From positions 62,001 to 126,000 of the forward strand of contig CALFJA010000076.1 of the NCBI GenBank assembly GCA_937877605.1: a DNA stretch of 64,000 nucleotides, given 5' to 3'. Position 1 is the stretch's first letter. Each line of letters starts with the position of its first letter. The stretch comes from an uncultured Prevotellaceae bacterium. Its GTDB lineage: Bacteria; Bacteroidota; Bacteroidia; Bacteroidales; Bacteroidaceae. The translations under genes were made by a program, and so were the position numbers. Below the pieces are notes generated by a model. That model saw nothing but the letters and a program-made list of their open reading frames with translations. It made no database searches and had not been told where the DNA came from. This document shows, in pieces, positions 61,316 through 64,000 of this stretch.

Positions 61316-62959
61316 TCAGAAAGTTTCCGGGCTTTTTTCCTCCAGATAGACAGCAGCCATCTCTGCACAGCGTTCACCGTCGATGCCTGCTGAGACGATT
61401 CCACCGGCATAGCCTGCTCCTTCGCCGCAGGGGAAGAGACCTTCCAGCCGGATGTGCTGGAGCGTCTCGGCGTTTCGGAGGATGCGGACAGGCGAAGAGG
61501 TGCGGGTCTCGGTGGCAATGAGCACGGCCTCGTTGGTGAGGAAGCCGTGGCTTTTCCTGCCGAAGTCCCTGAATCCCTGTTGCAAGCGGGCTGCTATGGG
61601 GCGCGGCATCCAGAAATGGAGGGGACTGCTGATGAGTCCGGGTGCGTAGGACGAGCGCGGCAGGTCATAGCTCAAGCGCCCGTTAACGAAGTCGGCCATG
61701 CGCTGTGCCGGTGCCGTCTGCTGGCGGTTTCCCTGCAACCAGGCCTGCCGTTCCAACTGTTCTTGGAAATGAAGCATCTTGAGGGTGGAAGGTGGAAGGT
61801 GGAAAGAGGAAGGTGGAGTTCCCGAAACTTCTTGCTGTGTGGGCAGCATGGTGTCGTCGAGATCTTCCGGGCGCACTTCCACCACCATGCCGGAGTTACT
61901 CCACTGGGTGCCGCGGCTGGAGGGACTCATGCCGTTCACCACTATCTGCTCCGCCCCCGTGGCCGCAGGGATGACGAAACCGCCCGGACACATGCAGAAG
62001 GAATAGACACCACGCCCATCCACCTGCGTCACGAAGGAGTATTCGGCAGCAGGGAGATAGCGTCCGCGCCCTTGGCGGCTATGGTATTGTATCTGGTCGA
62101 TCAGTTGAGACGGATGCTCCAGCCTGACGCCGACGGCAATGCCCTTGGGCTCTATTTCGACACCGTTGGCAGCGAGGTAGCGGTACACATCGCGGGCACT
62201 ATGGCCCGTGGCAAGAATGACCGGCCCACGGAACTGCCGTTGCCGGCCCGAAGGCTGGTGGACGGCTTCCACGCCGACAACGCTATCGTGCTCCATGAGA
62301 AAGGCGGTCATCTTGGTCTGGAAGTGGACTTCGCCGCCACAACGGACGATGGTCTGCCGCATGGCTTCAATCACGGCAGGCAGCCGGTCGGTGCCGATGT
62401 GGGGATGTGCATCGGCCAGGATATTGGTGGAGGCACCGTGCTGACAGAACACGCGGAGGATTTTCTCCACCGAGCCGCGCTTCTTCGAACGGGTGTATAG
62501 TTTCCCGTCGGAATAGGCCCCTGCCCCACCCTCGCCGAAACAATAATTGCTTTCGGGGTCGACTTGCTGTGTTTTCTTGATTTGCGCCAGGTCTTTCTTC
62601 CGCTCATGGACATCCTTTCCACGCTCGAGCAGAATGGGACGGAAACCGAGTTCGATGAGTCGCAGCGAGGCAAAGAGTCCGCCTGGTCCCGCACCTACCA
62701 CGACAACGGGCTTCGATGCGGAAACATCTGAATACATAACCCGTTCGTACTCATCATCTTCCGGAACCTCGTTAATGTAGAGTCTAACCGTTAGGTTGAT
62801 GTAAATGGTGCGGTGTCTGGCATCGATGGAGCGCTTGAGAATACGCACATGGTTGAGGGTTCGTGCATCAATGCCACGCTCCTTGGCAATGGCTTGCTTG
62901 AGTTGTTGTTCCGAGGCCGCCTGTTCGGGCAGCAGTCGGAGGGAGATTTCGCTAATCAT
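61316..62959 (-). CDS. FAD-dependent oxidoreductase (COG2509-like, NAD(P)/FAD)
   Basis: The 547-residue protein has an N-terminal ferredoxin-like part (ISEISLRLLPEQAASEQQLK), the dinucleotide motif VVVVGAGPGGLFASLRL and the family segments CFGEGGAGAYSDGKLYTRSK and CMCPGGFVIPAATGAEQ. A final GEGAGYAGGIVSAGIDGERC closes the FAD site. I start at MISEISL. An insertion of low-complexity residues (TPPSSFHLPPSTLKM) is encoded by a GGTGGAA repeat. Its promoter is at 62978-63011. The substrate is unknown. Confidence 0.9.
   Translation of the reverse strand: MISEISLRLLPEQAASEQQLKQAIAKERGIDARTLNHVRILKRSIDARHRTIYINLTVRLYINEVPEDDEYERVMYSDVSASKPVVVVGAGPGGLFASLRLIELGFRPILLERGKDVHERKKDLAQIKKTQQVDPESNYCFGEGGAGAYSDGKLYTRSKKRGSVEKILRVFCQHGASTNILADAHPHIGTDRLPAVIEAMRQTIVRCGGEVHFQTKMTAFLMEHDSVVGVEAVHQPSGRQRQFRGPVILATGHSARDVYRYLAANGVEIEPKGIAVGVRLEHPSQLIDQIQYHSRQGRGRYLPAAEYSFVTQVDGRGVYSFCMCPGGFVIPAATGAEQIVVNGMSPSSRGTQWSNSGMVVEVRPEDLDDTMLPTQQEVSGTPPSSFHLPPSTLKMLHFQEQLERQAWLQGNRQQTAPAQRMADFVNGRLSYDLPRSSYAPGLISSPLHFWMPRPIAARLQQGFRDFGRKSHGFLTNEAVLIATETRTSSPVRILRNAETLQHIRLEGLFPCGEGAGYAGGIVSAGIDGERCAEMAAVYLEEKSPETF
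61784..61818. repeat. GGTGGAA low-complexity repeat inside the oxidoreductase gene
   Basis: About five degenerate GGTGGAA/GGAAAGA units lie in frame within the coding sequence, giving the Pro/Ser/His-rich stretch on the minus strand. They are in a loop position between conserved blocks. Confidence 0.7.
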
Positions 62960-62977
62960 GGTGCTGTGTTTCGGGGA

Positions 62978-63011
62978 CAAAGGTAGAAAAAAGAATGAAA
63001 GAATGAACAAA
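62978..63011 (-). promoter_or_regulatory. Promoter of the FAD-dependent oxidoreductase gene
   Basis: On the minus strand TTTG (63008-63011) and TACCTTTG (62978-62985) are 22 bp apart, close to the Bacteroidetes consensus spacing. The leader is only about 12-19 nt. Confidence 0.55.
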
Positions 63012-63081
63012 TTATTGGGCGGTTGAGGGAGGAATGCGCGAAAAAAATTACTATTTTCGCCAAGGAAAAGCTTACCGCACG

Positions 63082-64000
63082 ATGATTTACATAGCCCTCC
63101 CCTCCCCTGTTTCGCACCGGCTGCCGTTCTATCTGGCCATGGAAGAATATGTGGCCCGGCGGCTGAACGACGGCGACGACTGCTTTTTCATGTGGCAGGT
63201 GGAGCCCACCGTGATTTTCGGGCGAAACCAGCTGATTGAGAACGAGGTGAACCTGGACTACTGCCGGCGGCACGGCATAGCGACCTACCGGCGGAAAAGC
63301 GGCGGCGGATGCGTCTATGCCGACAGGAGCAATGTGATGTTCAGCTACATCACGCGCAGCGATCAGGTGCTGTTCACCTTCGAGCGATACATCGCCATGG
63401 TGACGGCCATGCTGGGAAAGCTGGGCATCGCTGCCACGACCAGCGGGCGGAACGACATCATGATTGGCGGACGGAAGGTCTCGGGCAATGCTTTCTACCA
63501 CATTCCCGGGCACAGCATCGTGCACGGTACCATGCTCTACGACACCGACATGCGCAACATGGTGGGCGCCATCACCCCGTCGGGCGAGAAACTGCTGAGC
63601 AAAGGCGTGGAGAGCGTCCGTCAGCACATCACGCTGTTGAAGGACCACACCACGCTGACACTCGAAGAATTCAAGCAACGCGCCCGTGAACTGCTCTGCG
63701 ACAGCGAGACGGTGCTGGCAGAAGCCGACCTGCGCGAGATTGCGGAAACGGAGCAGGAATACCTCACGCCGGCTTTTATCTACGGCAACAACCCACGCTG
63801 CACGATGGTCAGGCGCGGCCGTCTGGAAGGCGTGGGCGAACTGGAGGTGCGCATGGAACTGAAAAACAACATCATCCACTCGGTGGACATCCTCGGCGAC
63901 TACTTCGTGGTGGGCGATGTGAACGCACTGATTCTACAGCCGCTCACGGGGTGCGAACTGAACAGGAGCCGGCTGGAGGCCGCCCTCAACGACCGCCTTT
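63082..64000 (+). CDS. Lipoate-protein ligase, N-terminal part (runs off the window)
   Basis: 306 codons are visible without a stop. The conserved blocks are SFYLAMEEYVAR-like (here PFYLAMEEYVARRL), VIFGRNQLIENEVN, the lipoyl-AMP loop RRKSGGGCVYADRSNV and GRNDIMIGGRKVSGNAFYH. It attaches lipoate, or an octanoyl group, to E2 and GcvH proteins. I start at MIYIALPSP; an in-frame ATG 16 codons upstream (63034) with GGGAGG before it is the alternative, but a TATTTTCG -7-like box lies between them. The C-terminal accessory domain is cut by the window end. Confidence 0.85.
   Translation, partial: MIYIALPSPVSHRLPFYLAMEEYVARRLNDGDDCFFMWQVEPTVIFGRNQLIENEVNLDYCRRHGIATYRRKSGGGCVYADRSNVMFSYITRSDQVLFTFERYIAMVTAMLGKLGIAATTSGRNDIMIGGRKVSGNAFYHIPGHSIVHGTMLYDTDMRNMVGAITPSGEKLLSKGVESVRQHITLLKDHTTLTLEEFKQRARELLCDSETVLAEADLREIAETEQEYLTPAFIYGNNPRCTMVRRGRLEGVGELEVRMELKNNIIHSVDILGDYFVVGDVNALILQPLTGCELNRSRLEAALNDRL

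Overview
The window looks like the chromosome of a member of the Bacteroidales, most likely Prevotella or a close relative. Supporting signs are TAnnTTTG-type -7 promoter elements, weak or absent Shine-Dalgarno sequences, a UpxY-type NusG-like antiterminator at the head of a very long one-way polysaccharide operon, and GC-rich housekeeping flanks around a clearly more AT-rich accessory block. The genus is inferred from protein flavour, not from a marker search.

Left flank (1-12.4 kb), housekeeping: the tail of a YggS-type PLP homeostasis protein, an acyl-CoA synthetase, an ECF sigma factor with a membrane protein, a secreted lysozyme-fold protein, an unrecognised 371-aa protein, a Crp/Fnr regulator, LepA, a small lipoprotein, a TSCPD protein overlapping a YebC regulator, a frameshifted four-helix-bundle (S23-like) gene, and PheT. 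Two copies of a REP-like palindromic cluster and a 14-bp minisatellite lie between these genes.

Centre (58.7 kb down to 12.4 kb, all minus strand): one capsule or exopolysaccharide locus of about 46 kb. It starts at a TACCTTTG promoter and ends at a hairpin terminator beyond the last gene. Order of transcription: a short orphan ORF, the UpxY antiterminator, a cassette of DUF2971, DUF3791-like and DUF3990 (ADP-ribosyltransferase-like) genes, then sugar genes. The sugar genes include two Wzx flippases, two Wzy-like polymerases, about a dozen glycosyltransferases, two pyruvyltransferases, a pathway to UDP-L-FucNAc (FnlA/FnlB/FnlC with WbuC and a WbuB-like transferase), UDP-galactopyranose mutase, a UDP-sugar 6-dehydrogenase, a UDP-uronate 4-epimerase, an MBOAT/SGNH pair and several O-acyltransferases. 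It ends with a split Alg14/Alg13-like (PssD/PssE) transferase. Two fimbrillin-like surface lipoproteins with one and two C-terminal FISUMP-like domains are embedded in the middle.

Three acyltransferase genes show signs of on/off variability or loss. One is frameshifted at a run of nine C (a change of +1 or -2 restores it), its neighbour has eight C just after the start codon, and a third carries an in-frame TAG. The double set of flippase and polymerase suggests either two unit-building modules under one antiterminator or a fused locus. I see no priming phosphoglycosyltransferase, no Wza/Wzc export genes and no UpxZ, so these must be elsewhere.

Right flank (58.8-64 kb): a YpfJ-type zinc metallopeptidase, an AAA/DUF4143 ATPase, a COG2509-like FAD-dependent oxidoreductase and the first part of a lipoate-protein ligase. 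No tRNA, rRNA, CRISPR array, transposase or integrase was recognised.
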